Origin: Protula sp. h YS-2021
Taxonomy: Eukaryota; Annelida; Polychaeta; Sabellida; Serpulidae
DNA length: 64,000 nt
Direction of reading: 5' to 3'
Assembly (NCBI GenBank): GCA_949752745.1
Contig: OX457029.1
Location: 16,307,956-16,371,955, forward strand
Shown one piece after another: positions 22,260 to 35,059 of the stretch. The notes beneath the pieces were generated by a model. It was not told the origin of the DNA. It searched no databases and saw only the letters and a program-made list of their open reading frames with translations. Numbering within the stretch: the first letter of the stretch is position 1; the number at the start of each line of letters is the position of its first letter. The position numbers and the translations under genes are program-made.

Positions 22260-22980
22260 TGGGGTTTAACCGAGCCCATTACCGAGCCCATTGTTAAGCC
22301 CATTACCAAGTCCATTACCGAACACATTACCCAGCCCATTACTGAGCCAATTGTCGAGCCCATTACCGAACCCATTGCCGAGCAGATGACCGAGTCCATT
22401 ACCCAGCCCACTGCCGAGCCCATTACCGAGCCCATTACCGAACCCACTGCCTTGTTAATTACCGAGTCCATTACCGAACCCATTACCGAACACATAACCC
22501 AGCCCATTACTGAGTCCATAACCGAGCCCATTACCGAACCCACTGCCTTGTTCATTACCGAGTCCATTATCGAGCCCATTACGAACACACTGCCGAGTCC
22601 ATTACCCAGCCCATTGCCGAGCCCATTACCAAAGCCACTGCCTAGTTCATTACCGAGCCCATTGCTGAGTTCATTAGGAACCCATTAAAGGTTCATTACC
22701 GAGCCCATTACGAACACACTGCCGAGTCCATTACCGAGCGCATTACCATACCCATTGCCGAGCCAATTGCTGAGTTCATTAGGAACCCATTACCGGTCCA
22801 TTACCGAGCCCATTACGAACACACTGCCGAGTCCATTACCGAGCCCATTACCATACCCATTGCCGAGCCAATTGCATAGTTCATTAGAAACCCATTACCG
22901 GTCCATTACCGAGCCCATTACGAACACACTGCCGAGTCCATTACCGAGCCCATTACCAAACCCATTGCCGAGCCAATTGT
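22260..22980. repeat. 12-bp minisatellite with 105-bp higher-order repeats
   Basis: The basic unit is cccattaccgag (12 bp). From about 22675 onward a 105-bp block, marked by cgaacacactgccgag at 22711, 22816 and 22921, repeats three times. As 12 is divisible by three, one strand reads EPITEPIT and the other MGSVMGSV. These frames reflect unit length rather than a protein. Confidence 0.9.
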
Positions 22981-23598
<618 letters not shown>

Positions 23599-23779
23599 GC
23601 CTCCCCTCCGCTCCCCTTCAAGTATGAAATTTATATTTACAGACGTACTTTTATATTTATACTACTTGCCCATGGCTTTGTTAATTGCCGTTAAGCGGAC
23701 GTCTCTTTACTGAAAACTCCTGCATAGTGAAGATTTTTGCTTCTAAGCAGGTTCATTTTATTGCTGTACAACATTTATG

Positions 23780-24236
23780 ACCAAAGTAGGGGATTGGTAG
23801 AACCAGAGATATTGTGCTCACAAACCACTTAGTATAGGAAAACCCATCTAAACTTTCAAAGTTCCGCGGTGACCTTGAATAACGACGCAAGTTCACTAAA
23901 ACCTAATCAGCTCTAGAACATAATATATAAAAGCTACATGCCAGGTTTGATTTAAATCCGACCAGTGGGGCTTGACATATGGTTTTCAGAAAATACTTGG
24001 TATGGGAAATCCCATATAAAATTTCAAAGTCCCGCGCTGACCTTTACCAAAACCTAATCAACTTTAGAACACTACATATAGAAGCAACATACCAGGTTTG
24101 ACTGAAAACCGATTGGTAGAACTTGAGATATGGTTTTCACATTCATAGCGTGACATTCATAGTGCACACAATGACGGACAGACCATAAAAAAATAACGCT
24201 CCTCCTGACCTTAGTCAGGTCGGGGCATAAAAATAT
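23780..24236. repeat. dispersed repeat: two ~185-bp units and a hairpin end
   Basis: Two diverged units (ggaaaacccatctaaacttt, caaagttccgcggtgacctt, and its counterpart at 24005) are followed by gacggacagacc, then a hairpin-like cctgaccttagtcaggtc, then ggggcataaa. This terminal layout recurs in other repeat families of the window. Confidence 0.65.
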
Positions 24237-24678
24237 TTCTTGTTTTCCAGCTCTTTATCTCAACCGCCAGAACAAGGTTTCAAATTACTTCTTAAGCTTA
24301 ACTCCGTACATCAAGGACCACAGAACTAATGCTAGAAAACAAACGAAATCTAATCACGGTGTTTTAAGTCAACCGTACGGCTATCCAGTAAATCGCTGCC
24401 ATTAATATTTAAAGTCAAAGGGCGGGAAATCTAAAAATATACAATAACGTGACAGATGCGGGTAAAAAAAAGATGGATTAACTGTCAATGGTGGCGACAC
24501 GCCAGTCCACACAAGACACAACTGTGACATACGGGGAGAAAACATTTCCACATTTTTGACCGCATCTTGAATAATTTAAAAGAAATGTAAACACCATCAG
24601 TTTTATGGATACTAACTGTTTTTTACACAGAACGGCAGCACTGCTTTTTGGAGGTCTGAACATGGCTAGGACTGAACA
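24237..24678. other. unassigned DNA
   Basis: No gene or repeat is supported. Confidence 0.4.
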
Positions 24679-25365
24679 AAGACTGGCCAGTCAGTTCAGT
24701 TCAACTGAGCTACCGAATCAAGACTGGCCAGTCAGTTCGGTTCAACTGAGCTACCGAATCAAGACTGGCCAGTCAGTTCGGTTCAACTGAGCTACCGAAT
24801 CAAGGCTGGCTTGTCAGTTCAGGTCAACTGAGCTACAGAATCAAGACTGGCCAGTCAGTTCGGTTCAACTGAGCTGCCGAATCAAGACTGGCCAGTCAGT
24901 TCGGTTCAACTGAGCTACCGAATCAAGACTGGCCAGTCAGTTCGGTTCAACTGAGCTACCGAATCAAGGCTGGCTTGTCAGTTCAGGTCAACTGAGCTAC
25001 AGAATCAAGACTGGCTAGTCAGTTCAGTTCAACTGAGCTACCGAATCAAGACTGGCCAGTCAGTTCGGTTCAACTGAGCTACCGAATCAAGACTGGCCAG
25101 TCAGTTCGGTTCAACTAAGCTACCGAATCAAGACTGGCTAGTCAGTTCAGTTCAACTAAGCTACCGAATCAAGACTGGCCAGTCAGTTCGGTTCAACTAA
25201 GCTACCGAATCAAGGCTGGCTAGTCAGTTCAGTTCAACTAAGCTACCGAATCAAGACTGGCCAGTCAGTTCGGTTCAACTGAGCTACTGAATCAAGACTG
25301 GCCAGTCAGTTCAGTTCAACTGAGCTACAGAATCAAGACTGGCTAGTCAGTTCAGTTCAAATGAG
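24679..25365. repeat. 41-bp minisatellite, about 17 copies
   Basis: The unit is caagactggc, cagtcagttc, ggttcaactg, agctaccgaa, t (41 bp). Variants ggcttgtc, ggctagtc and aactaagc mark sub-blocks. Confidence 0.95.
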
Positions 25366-25837
25366 GTACTGCAGATAGCTACAAAATAGTGTTCACCAAT
25401 GACAGATAGTCCATTAAGCAGCGATGTTCACAAACGCAGGTTTCACTGCACAAAGCAGCGGCGTTCACTAACTGAGGTTTCACTGTGTGTTTATGCCATG
25501 TACTGCTACTGCGTGGAGCTTCGTTAAATTAACGGGTACGTACGGAGCACCCTGATCACCCTGGGTAACTTATATTGAGAGATAAAGAAACGTGTACCAC
25601 ATTCTAAAAACAGAGACAGAAGCCTAAAAATAAAAACATTTTAAAAAATGAAATTTTTTTTCCATGCTCCTCATCCATATCCACTTTGCTGCCAGGATTT
25701 TAATTTCAGTTCCAGAATATTTCCAGACTTTTCCAGTTCGGCATTTGAAGTTTTTCCCAAATTCCGACCAGGTCGTGGGGACCCTGCATGATTTTCAAGG
25801 GCTAACCGTAATTCATATTTCTGCAATTCAGTTACTT
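25366..25837. other. unassigned DNA
   Basis: A ~37-bp duplication around ttcactgcacaaagcagcg and ttcac...ctgaggtttcactg (25400-25490); otherwise nothing seen. Confidence 0.4.
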
Positions 25838-26315
25838 ATGGCCGGTGTGGGCCTTTACTTAGGGCCGATGTATGCCCTTTTGTATGGCCGGTGTGGGCCC
25901 TTACTTACGGCTGGAGTAGGCCCTTTCTTATGGCCGGTGTGGGCCCTTACTTATGGCCGGTGTAGGACTTACTTATGGACCGGTGTGGGCCCTTTCGTAT
26001 GGCCGGTGTGGGCCCTTACTTATGACCGGTGTGGGCCTTTACTAGTGTGGGTCCTTACTTATGAACGGCGTGGGCCTTTACTTACGGCTGGTGTGGGAAC
26101 TTTCTTATGGCCAGTGTGGGCCCTTACTTATGGCCGGTGTGGGTCCTTATTTATGGCCGGTGTGGGCCCCTTCTTATTACCGATGTGGGTCCTTACTAGT
26201 GGCCAGTGTTGGCCCTTACTTATGAAGCGTGGGCCCTTACTTACGGCTGGTGTGGACCCTTTCTTATGGCCGGTGTGGGCCCTTACTTATGGCCAGTGTG
26301 GGCCGTTATGCAAAC
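25838..26315. repeat. 23-bp minisatellite, about 20 copies
   Basis: The unit is tatggccggt, gtgggccctt, act (23 bp). Because 23 is not a multiple of three, a single open frame cycles through all three phases. This gives a 23-residue super-repeat (WALTYGRC, PLLTAGVG, PFLWPV). It is open on plus through 25664-26401 only because the unit lacks stops in every phase. Confidence 0.92.
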
Positions 26316-27549
26316 ACCCTGCAAAAGGTCGACGTCAAGTTGTTTCTACAAACGAACAATTACATACCACCTCCGAGTCTCTGGAAACACAGAAAACATG
26401 AATATTTGCTCCCACCATCCCCCCCTCCCCCAACTCTAAGGAAGCCATGGCATATCAAACTGTCCAGTAGCTAAACATGGGGCAATTACAGCTAGAGCGG
26501 CTAGTGCACACGTAACATCAGAGTACAGCTTTATAATCATAACTCATTGTCAAACATTCAAAAATAAACAAAAAGTAGGGCGCCAGTGCTCACCGACAAC
26601 AGTGTATCCGAACATGTCCTTTTATTTTTGTAAAAAAAAATGTTTTCCGCGACAGCCCTTTCACATTTTTTTTGAGCAAGTTTGTACTATTGTACTATTT
26701 AATTGAGCAGGTTTGTACTATTTTCAGTGCTATGTGTCTCATGTTCCCACTTTAGAAGTAAAACATACTTGCTAGTAGTGCAAAAGTTGATGACCGTTAC
26801 ATAATCACTCCAACATGTGGAACAGCTTGGCAACAAAATCAAAATAAGTTTGCGGCGAAAAAAAAAACAAATAGCTACACCTGCTGAGACCTGTAAATAC
26901 CAACATATTCGTAACTTATCCCCCCTCTCCCCACCCAATGTTCCCAAATCCCGACGTGCCTCTGACTAAAACGTAAGTGGGCCGAGTGACCCAGGGGTGT
27001 TTCCTTCAACACCTCGCCAAATCAAAGGCGTCATATTTCTTAATATAAACATACAACTCAAATGGTTAACTTTCCACATCCCAACTTATTGGGGCAGATA
27101 AAGCGCTCTTGATGCTCCACAACTGACACTAACCCCTGAATGATATGTTACGTAATAGCTGTAGGTGAGTAATACACAAAAAGGTCAATCACAGTCAATG
27201 CAAGAAATAAACATGCATCCATAGATGTGTTGCCAACGTTTCAAGTATGTCTATAGAATGCAGGACAATTTGAGAATGGTCTGAAAAACGCTGGAATCGC
27301 AATGGTACCTGCTTAATACCTATGCTTAGTTAACAAAAGCCGACAAAACGGGGAAGGTGGGGCGGGGGGGGGGGGGTCGAGGGCGTGTTCGATTCAGAGA
27401 TTGTAAAATATTCACGTCACATTTTTGCGCAATGACGTCTTTCTTTATTTTCTTCATCAGTTTAACAGTTTAACAGAAACTGTGAGACTTGTCGAAAGAA
27501 TAACTACACTAAGTTTGAAGTCGATCAGACTCTCCATTGTCAAGCTATT
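26316..27549. other. unassigned DNA
   Basis: A G-run lies at 27362-27377. No exon is supported. The minus frame at 26699-26947 has no known domain. Confidence 0.4.
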
Positions 27550-27960
27550 TTTTACCTAACTTTCTTACAATCTTGAAGTCACATGCGGTTTTCGCTCGTT
27601 GAACTCCGCGCAAAATTTGACAGAATCTCTCGGATCCACCAAGCAACAATCCCACCAAGTTTGAACTTGCTCCGACTTTTGGCGGTGGAGAAATTTTGCA
27701 CAGAAGATTTTTACGTACTGACGTCATACGTCTTCCCAAACAACGTAACACGAGTCAAAAGTTGCAAGAATCGTCCGACCTACAAAAGGACTAATCATAC
27801 CAAATTTGAATCGATCCGACTTTACGTTCCCGAGATATCTTGCACACATTTTCTTTACAACAGGCTCACACACACAGACAGACACACAAACACACACACA
27901 CAGAGAATGTACAAAACTATGTGTCTCCCACTGGTCGGGGAGACAATGACGAAGTAGCTG
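27550..27960. repeat. dispersed repeat with terminal stem, related to 40490-41310
   Basis: It contains acgtcatacg, cgtaacacgagtcaaaagtt, ccgagatatcttgcacaca, then (CACA)n with cagacagac, and ends in a stem tgtctcccac...ggggagaca (27921-27945). The same blocks in the same order occur at 40490-40850 and 41143-41310. Confidence 0.7.
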
Positions 27961-28425
27961 ACGGAAGTTACATATAATCGTGCATAAGCAAATCCCCTCC
28001 CCTTCCCTCCCGTTGAAAATACCGCCTGAAACAAACATAGTGGATCACCCCACATAGTTTTCTTTTCCGCAGAACGGCATATCACAAGCGTAGAATTCAA
28101 GACGCCCAGAACAATAGAATTCGTAGCAGCGCTCATACAGTTGCACCATTTAAGCCCAAGCAGCTCAGTTGCGTTCCAGTCTAAGGACAATTCTATTCAT
28201 TATGAAACTGCATCCGATGCTGTTTGCCACACGTGTTTGCTCTGTAACGCACGACTTGGTATTCCAAACAGGAAAACGATGACAGATATTTATCATGAAA
28301 CATAATCGAACATGCTCTACGAAATGATGGCGGACTGAAAAAAGAACTGATTGTTGGCAGTATGGGTCTCCAACAGCTGTTGCACCCAGGACCAAAAGTG
28401 TATCAGTTGACTCGGACCTAATACG
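27961..28425. other. unassigned DNA
   Basis: Nothing supportable seen. Confidence 0.4.
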
Positions 28426-29252
28426 ACTGGAGGGGACACACCGACCGCTTGCCTAAAACGAGGGGACACCCCGACCGCTTGCCTAAAGCGACTGGAGGGG
28501 ACATCCCGACCGCTTGCCTAAAGCGACTGGAGGGGACACCCCGACCGCTTGCCTAAAGCGACTGGAGGGGACACTCCGACCGCTTGCCTAAAGCGACTGG
28601 AGGGGACACCCCGACCTCTTGCATAAAGTGGCTGGAGGGGACACCCCGACCGCTTGCCTAAAGCGACTGGAAGGGACACTCCGACCGATTGCCTAAAGCG
28701 ACTGGAGGGGACATCACGACCGCTTGCCTAAAGCGACTGGAGGGGACACCCCGACCGCTTGCCTAAAGCGACTGGAGGGGACATCCCGACCGCTTGCCTA
28801 AAGCGACTGGAGGGGACACCCCGACCGCTTGCCTAAAGCGACTGGAGGGGACACCCCGACCGCTTGCCTAAAGCGACTGGAGGGGACACCCCGACCGCTT
28901 GCCTAAAGCGACTGGAGGGGACACCCCGACCGCTTGCCTAAAGCGACTGGAGGGGACACTCCGACCGATTGCCTAAAGCGACTGGAGGGGACATCACGAC
29001 CGCTTGCCTAAAACGACTGGAGGGGACACCCCGACCGCTTGCCTAAAGCGACTGGAGGGGACATCCCGACCGCTTGCCTAAAGCGACTGGAGGGGACACC
29101 CCGACCGCTTGCCTAAAGCGACTGGAGGGGACACCCCGACCGCTTGCCTAAAGCGACTGGAGGGGACACCCCGACCGCTTGCCTAAAGCGACTGGAGGGG
29201 ACACCCCGACCGCTTGCCTAAAGCGACTGGAGGGGACACTCCGACCGCTTGC
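28426..29252. repeat. 35-bp minisatellite, about 23 copies
   Basis: The unit is aaagcgactgg, aggggacacc, ccgaccgctt, gcct (35 bp). Variants acatcc, acatca and acactcc recur at a spacing of several units. An eight-unit block (28645-28925) appears repeated at 28925-29205. Confidence 0.95.
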
Positions 29253-30365
29253 CATATCTTCTTTAACACTGGAAAACGATGCCCGTTCCGCCTAATGTCC
29301 ACTGTTTTTTTTCTCTCTGTAATTATTTGTAGTTGTAACTGTGTACAACTACTGTCGCTAATACAGCAAAACCACCGTTATGGAACACCTCTCATTGAGG
29401 AACAAAATCTAAAAGAGGAACATGCGTTCTGGTTCCATTTATTTGATTTCTTTCATAAATTACCTCCATTAAAGAAACACATCTGCACAATTCCTCTGCC
29501 CCTGTGGCGTCCCTTATATGGGGGTTTTACTGTGCTGTTCCACGCTAGACATTTACAAGATCCGCCATTGGTTTTCTACGATGCAAAAAGTGCACAAAGT
29601 TGTGCAACAACGTGAGTTCATATTTTTACAGCAATAGAACTCACATCTGCACTACACATAGGCCTTTGGCCTGCTCATTTGGAGGCAAATTTAAAACTAA
29701 ATTTAGTCACAAGATTAAATTTTTCCTCATTATTTTTTTTCGTTTCCGCGCATCTTCTAAACGACACGATTTAAGAGAAGTATCTTGTAACAGTTTCAAG
29801 GCCCGTACCTTTAAAATGGGCCCAGCGTGATTTCCATTAACATCCAACATCGGAGTAGTGTTTCCTAGTAAAGAGTACAGTTTTTTCTTCTTCTTTTTTT
29901 AATTTTAAGAAAATTTAAAAATATATTCGTTTGTGTGTTTATCTTCGTGGCCCGCTTTTTATCCTATTAATCATTTCCCTGGATGAGAGGGGGGTGGAGT
30001 ACGCAACGCATTTTAACTACAAGTTCTTTGGCTAATTAAAAATAAAAAAAAAAATTAATGGGTTTTGTGTTCCGTCACTTCCCCAGCTTCATGCCTCGAA
30101 TTTCCGCTGTAGCATTCGTCCCTGGTGTACATTTACTCACAACACTCGTCTGTAACTGCAGCAATGTGGAAAACGGCTGTGCGTACGAGGCTTACTTAGA
30201 ACACAGATACACTGATTCTATGGTAACTATTACCTGAACGATGGCGTTGTAGCAGCAAGCATAACGAATCGTATCGCAAAAGCGAGTCCATGTAAAACCC
30301 AGCAATACCACAAAAGTCCATGAGCCAAACAAGTGTCGTCAGTGAAACTGACGGAGTCAACCGCT
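29253..30365. other. unassigned DNA
   Basis: The plus frame at 29214-29615 begins inside the 35-bp array and shows no known domain. The rest is AT-rich with no feature. Confidence 0.4.
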
Positions 30366-32152
30366 GCAAGACAAAGAATGTCGAGACGTACTGACCTGGT
30401 CCCCCGCCACAACACAAAGAATGCCGAGACGTACTGATCTGGTCTCCCGCCGCAACACAAAGAATGTCGAGACGTACTGACCTGGTCTCCCGCCGCAACA
30501 CAAAGAATGCCGAGACGTACTGACCTGATCCCCAGCCACAACACAAAGAATGTCGAGACGTACTGACCTGGTCTCCCGCCGCAACACAAAGAATGTCGAG
30601 ACGTACTGACCTGGTCTCCCGCCGTAACACAAAGAATGTTGAGACGTACTGACCTGGTCCCCCGCCACAACACAAAGAATGCAGAGACGTACTGACCTGG
30701 TCCCCCGCCGCAACACAAAGAATGCCGAGACGTACTGACCTGGTCCCCGCCGCAACACAAAGAATGCCGAGACGTACTGACCTGGTCCCCCGCCGCAACA
30801 CAAAGAATGTTGAGACGTACTGACCTGGTCCCCCGCCACAACACAAAGAATGCCGAGACGTACTAACCTCGTCCCCCGCCGCAACACAAAGAATGCCGAG
30901 ACGTACTGACCTGGTCCCCCGTCACAACACAAAGAATGCCGAGACGTACTAACCTCGTCCCCCGCCGCAACACAAAGAATGCCGAGACGTACTGACCTGG
31001 TCCCCCGCCGCAACACAAAGAATGCCGAGACGTACTGACCTGGTCCCCGCCGCAACACAAAGAATGCCGAGACGTACTGACCTGGTCCCCCGCCGCATCA
31101 CAAAGAATGCCGAGACGTACTAACCTCGTCCCCCGCCGCAACACAAAGAATGCCGAGACGTACTGACCTGGTCCCCCGCCGCAACACAAAGAATGTTGAG
31201 ACGTACTGACCTGGTCCCCCGCCACAACACAAAGAATGCCGAGACGTACTAACCTCGTCCCTCGCCGTAACACAAAGAATGCCGAGACGTACTGACCTGG
31301 TCCCCCGCCGTAACACAAAGAATACCGAGACGTACTGACCTGGTCCTCCGCCGCAACACAAAGAATGCCGGGACGTACTGACCTGGTCCCCCGCCGCATC
31401 ACAAAGAATGCCGAGGCGTACGGACCTGGTCCCCCACCGCAACACAAACAATGCCCAGACGTACTGACCTGGTTCCCCACCGCAACACAAACAATGCCCA
31501 GACGTACTGACCTGATCCCCGCCGCAACACAAAGAATGCCGAGACGTACTGACCTGGTCCCCCGCCGCAACACAAAGAATGCCGAGACGTACTGACCTGG
31601 TCCCCCGCCGTAACACAAAGAATGCCGAGACGTACTAACCTGGTCCCCCGCCACAACACAAAGAATGCCGAGACGTACTGACCTGGTCCCCCGCCGTAAC
31701 ACAAAGAATACCGAGACGTACTGACCTGGTCCTCCGCCGCAACACAAAGAATGCCGGGACGTACTGACCTGGTCCCCCGCCGTAACACAAAGAATGCCGA
31801 GGCGTACGGACCTGGTCCTCCGCCGCAACACAAAGAATGCCGGGACGTACTGACCTGGTCCCCCGCCGCATCACAAAGAATGCCGAGGCGTACGGACCTG
31901 GTCCCCCACCGCAACACAAACAATGCCCAGACGTACTGACCTGGTTCCCCACCGCAACACAAACAATGCCCAGACGTACTGACCTGATCCCCGCCGCAAC
32001 ACAAAGAATGCCGAGACGTACTGACCTGGTCCCCCGCCGCAACACAAAGAATGCCGAGACGTACTGACCTGATCCCCCGCCACAACACAAAGAAAGCCGA
32101 GACGTACTGACCTGGTCCCCCGCCACAACACAAAGAATGCCGAGACGTACGA
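30366..32152. repeat. 43-bp minisatellite, about 41 copies, with a ~472-bp internal duplication
   Basis: The unit is aacacaaaga, atgccgagac, gtactgacct, ggtcccccgc, cgc (43 bp). On minus the unit is stop-free in every phase. This yields long overlapping frames up to 322 codons (SRHSLCCGG, GQYVSAFFVL, TRSVRLGILC), which are phase-cycled readings of one unit and not genes. A distinctive run of variants at 31346-31570 (gccgggacg, catcacaaag, gaggcgtacgg, aacaatgccc twice) recurs at 31818-32045, about eleven units away. Confidence 0.95.
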
Positions 32153-33465
32153 ATAGCCAAAATACATTGACAGTTTGTCAACGTGCGGACAAAGTGACAC
32201 GCAAAATAGTTATTGCTACAAATAGTATTGAACAGTTGGCAAAGTATGATTTACCCAAGGGCTTTGAGATGCAAATTAAACAGTTACGTCAGGGAAGCTG
32301 ACCGAGTTCCGAGCTGGCACATTCTAGAATGCGATTAAGGGTAAGCTTGAACTTTTAATTTTTACGGAATAACTTTAAACACTTTAGCTTCAAAAAAAAA
32401 TAAAAAACTTTAAGATGAAACAAATGAAGAAATGTTATCTGAAATACATTAGCTATGTTTGACGGCCTGTTACAGATGAAAGGCTTAACGTGTCGACATG
32501 CAAAATACTTGCACATCTACGAAAGGCGGGGAACATTTTAGCATACGGAGAGCAGCTGCATTCGACCCCGTGTTTCAGACAAAGCTTACACAAACTCGTG
32601 CACCTCTAGTGCCGAGAGACAGACAGACAGATGGCCCCACGGACGGGCGGACGGACAAACACGAATACTATACTGCCCCGCTTCAAGCTACGCGGCGACG
32701 GGAGACTAAAAAGTGCTCAACAGGCACGTACGACTTTTTACTATATTTTACACATAAGAATAGTTTTTGTTTTTCAAAACGTTTTGTATTTACAGTAATC
32801 CCTTTAATTATATTGGCCGGGAAGCAATTAATTTCAAACATAACCCTTATATTTGCAACGCTGTAAAAAGAAAAAAAGGACATTCGCCCCGGAGTAAATT
32901 TATTGCTATAAAGTATCGAGAATCGGTCTAGTTTAGCACTTAACTTGACCATACACAGGCAACTGACCCCATTCCACACACACTTCCCGGTCCGAGCATG
33001 TATACATATAAACGGTTAGCCATATTAACAACCGTTAGCCATATTAACACTGATTTGTGTGGACCAGCCCAAAAACCAAACCTTCGTCTCAAGCCATCAA
33101 ACGACTGATAGCCCTATTTTAGTGCGAATAAACCGTTCATTGCGTCACAGCAATCGCACGCCATAAAAAGGGTGCAGTGAGAGTTTTGCACTCTTAATTG
33201 ATCTGCTTCTCAGTAAAGATGTAAACAATGGGAGGAAAACAGTGCAGGATGGTGAAAGACAAAATCCTGAGAAGTCGTTCGATTCTCGCATAGGCAGGAG
33301 ATCGATTTATTTTTAGCAAGGCAATATTTCTCTCAGCATAAATCATTCCACTGCTGCTTACACCCGATATGTTTACCTTTATAAAATTTGCTTTTTCACG
33401 GGCGGTTATGTTTATCAAACAAAAATGGCGACATCAAAGTAACAGTTGCAACAAACTGAATTTCA
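32153..33465. other. unassigned DNA with one repeat terminus
   Basis: At 32560-32703 the sequence runs ccgagagacagacagacag, gacgggcggacgg, then a GC-rich stem (gccccgcttcaagctacgcg, gcg), like the ends of other repeats in the window. accgttagccatattaac is duplicated at 33014-33048. No gene is supported. Confidence 0.5.
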
Positions 33466-33672
33466 GAATGTACACGGGTGACTAGCTTCAATGCTACCGT
33501 CAACTTAACAAATGTACACGGGTGACTCGCGCAGATGCTCCCGTCAATTTCACAAATGTACACGGGTGACTCGCGCAGATGCTCCCGTCAATTTCACAAA
33601 TGTACACGGGTGACTCGCGCAGATGCTCCCGTCAATTTCACAAATGTACACGGGTGACTCGTGCAGATGATT
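33466..33672. repeat. 44-bp tandem repeat, about 4.6 copies
   Basis: The unit is acaaatgtac, acgggtgact, cgcgcagatg, ctcccgtcaa, tttc. The middle copies are identical; the outer ones are diverged. Confidence 0.92.
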
Positions 33673-35059
33673 TAACAAATTCTATCTGACAATTTTCATG
33701 ACTTGTCTGTCATATATTTCATTTTATCACAGACGTTATTTTACAGCTTCAGTTTATTTATTTTATTTATTTATGTTTGTTTATTTGCATCTACTTTCGA
33801 AACAAGGCATGGAATTAGAACTTCCTGAAGTTGCATACGCGGCACATGGAAAGTGTCGTTTTACAGCGTTTTATTCACTTCTGATCTGGCGCAAAGATAA
33901 CCTGTGGTCGACAGAACTTTTCACATGTAACTCGTTATATTTACAAGAAATCACCGGAAACCAGCAAAAAGTAAATGCTGAAGCCGGTGCCAAGAGAATA
34001 ACAATGAACAAAGCAATATGAAGTCAATCCCGTAATTCACATTTTGGTCATGTCGGCGCTGTTTCCACAACGGTTCTATAAAGCCAGGGAAAGTCTGTTT
34101 CACTTAGCCGCTCCCACGAGACGTAAGTTGCAATGAACAGTTCAGGCATTAGGATATTGTTCTTTTTTGTTCTCTGACAAAAGCTGTATAATTTACATCA
34201 GGGCTTTTTGTAATGGCTGCGCAAATCTCTTCCTTAACTACAAACACTTCCCTTCCAGGCTCGGCTGCGGTTCCGGTTAAATTTGTATCATTGGAACCAT
34301 TAGCGTAAGAGCAGCAAAACCGACAAAATTCTATATCATTAACAACAAAGGCATATTATTTAAAGAGAAAAGTTCCTGAATGACGCTATTGTCAATACAA
34401 AACTACCAACCAAAGCAGAGCAATCGGAGACCGTAATATCCTCTGCTAAACCGGAAATATTCTAACGAAGGCTAATGCACACCGGTTCATTGAACAGACC
34501 ACTATCCAGAGAGTAACATGCGTTTGTCAGATTGATGCGGTTATCCGGTGTAGTTTAAGTGTCAAGCAACGAGAACAGATTTTAAAATTGTACACATTTA
34601 AACGGCCTATGCGATTAACCGCTGTGCGATTAACCGATTACGTGTCTATTAACAAGATTGTTCATGAACAATGCCCCAGCTCACGAATGCTGATGCCAAG
34701 ATTTATGACATATTTATTCGGTGACGAAGCACCTAAAACAGGTCACTCCAAATACCTAATAATGATTTACGAGTCCCCAGTCCTCGTGCAGCGCGAAGCG
34801 GGGACTTCAGTTTTCGGATTTGTCCGTCCGTCTGTCTGTCTGGCTGCCGACACTTGAGGCACATGATTTTGTGTAATCTACAGATCAAACACAGAAGCCA
34901 GTACAGCTGCTATGCTGGGTTAAAATGTTTCCCACCATCTGTAGATGTGCCAGAACTATTTTGCGTGTCGATACCCTCACCCGTTTAAAATATATAAAAT
35001 ATTTAAAAGACAAAGAAATGACAATTGAGTATAAATATCTCAAATAGCAATCAATATAC
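33673..35059. other. unassigned DNA with one repeat terminus
   Basis: At 34768-34858 a GTCCCC...GGGGAC stem (gagtccccag...agcggggactt) is followed by cgtccgtctgtctgtctg. This resembles a reversed repeat terminus. No exon is supported. Confidence 0.45.

Noticed and set aside
22196..22688. Repeat proteins EPITEPIT (plus) or MGSVMGSV (minus)
   Set aside because: Both strands are open only because the unit is 12 bp. No signal, domain or splice support.
25664..26401. 245-codon plus-strand frame
   Set aside because: Most of it is the 23-bp minisatellite, whose unit lacks stops in all three phases; flanks show no domain.
28426..29252. 35-bp repeat with CRISPR-like unit length
   Set aside because: Tandem units without spacers and no cas-like genes; it is a minisatellite.
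30196..32200. Very long overlapping frames (up to 322 codons) rich in CCGGG, QYVSAFFVL and SVRLGILC
   Set aside because: They are phase-cycled readings of a stop-free 43-bp minisatellite. Several frames are open at once and there is no domain or start context.
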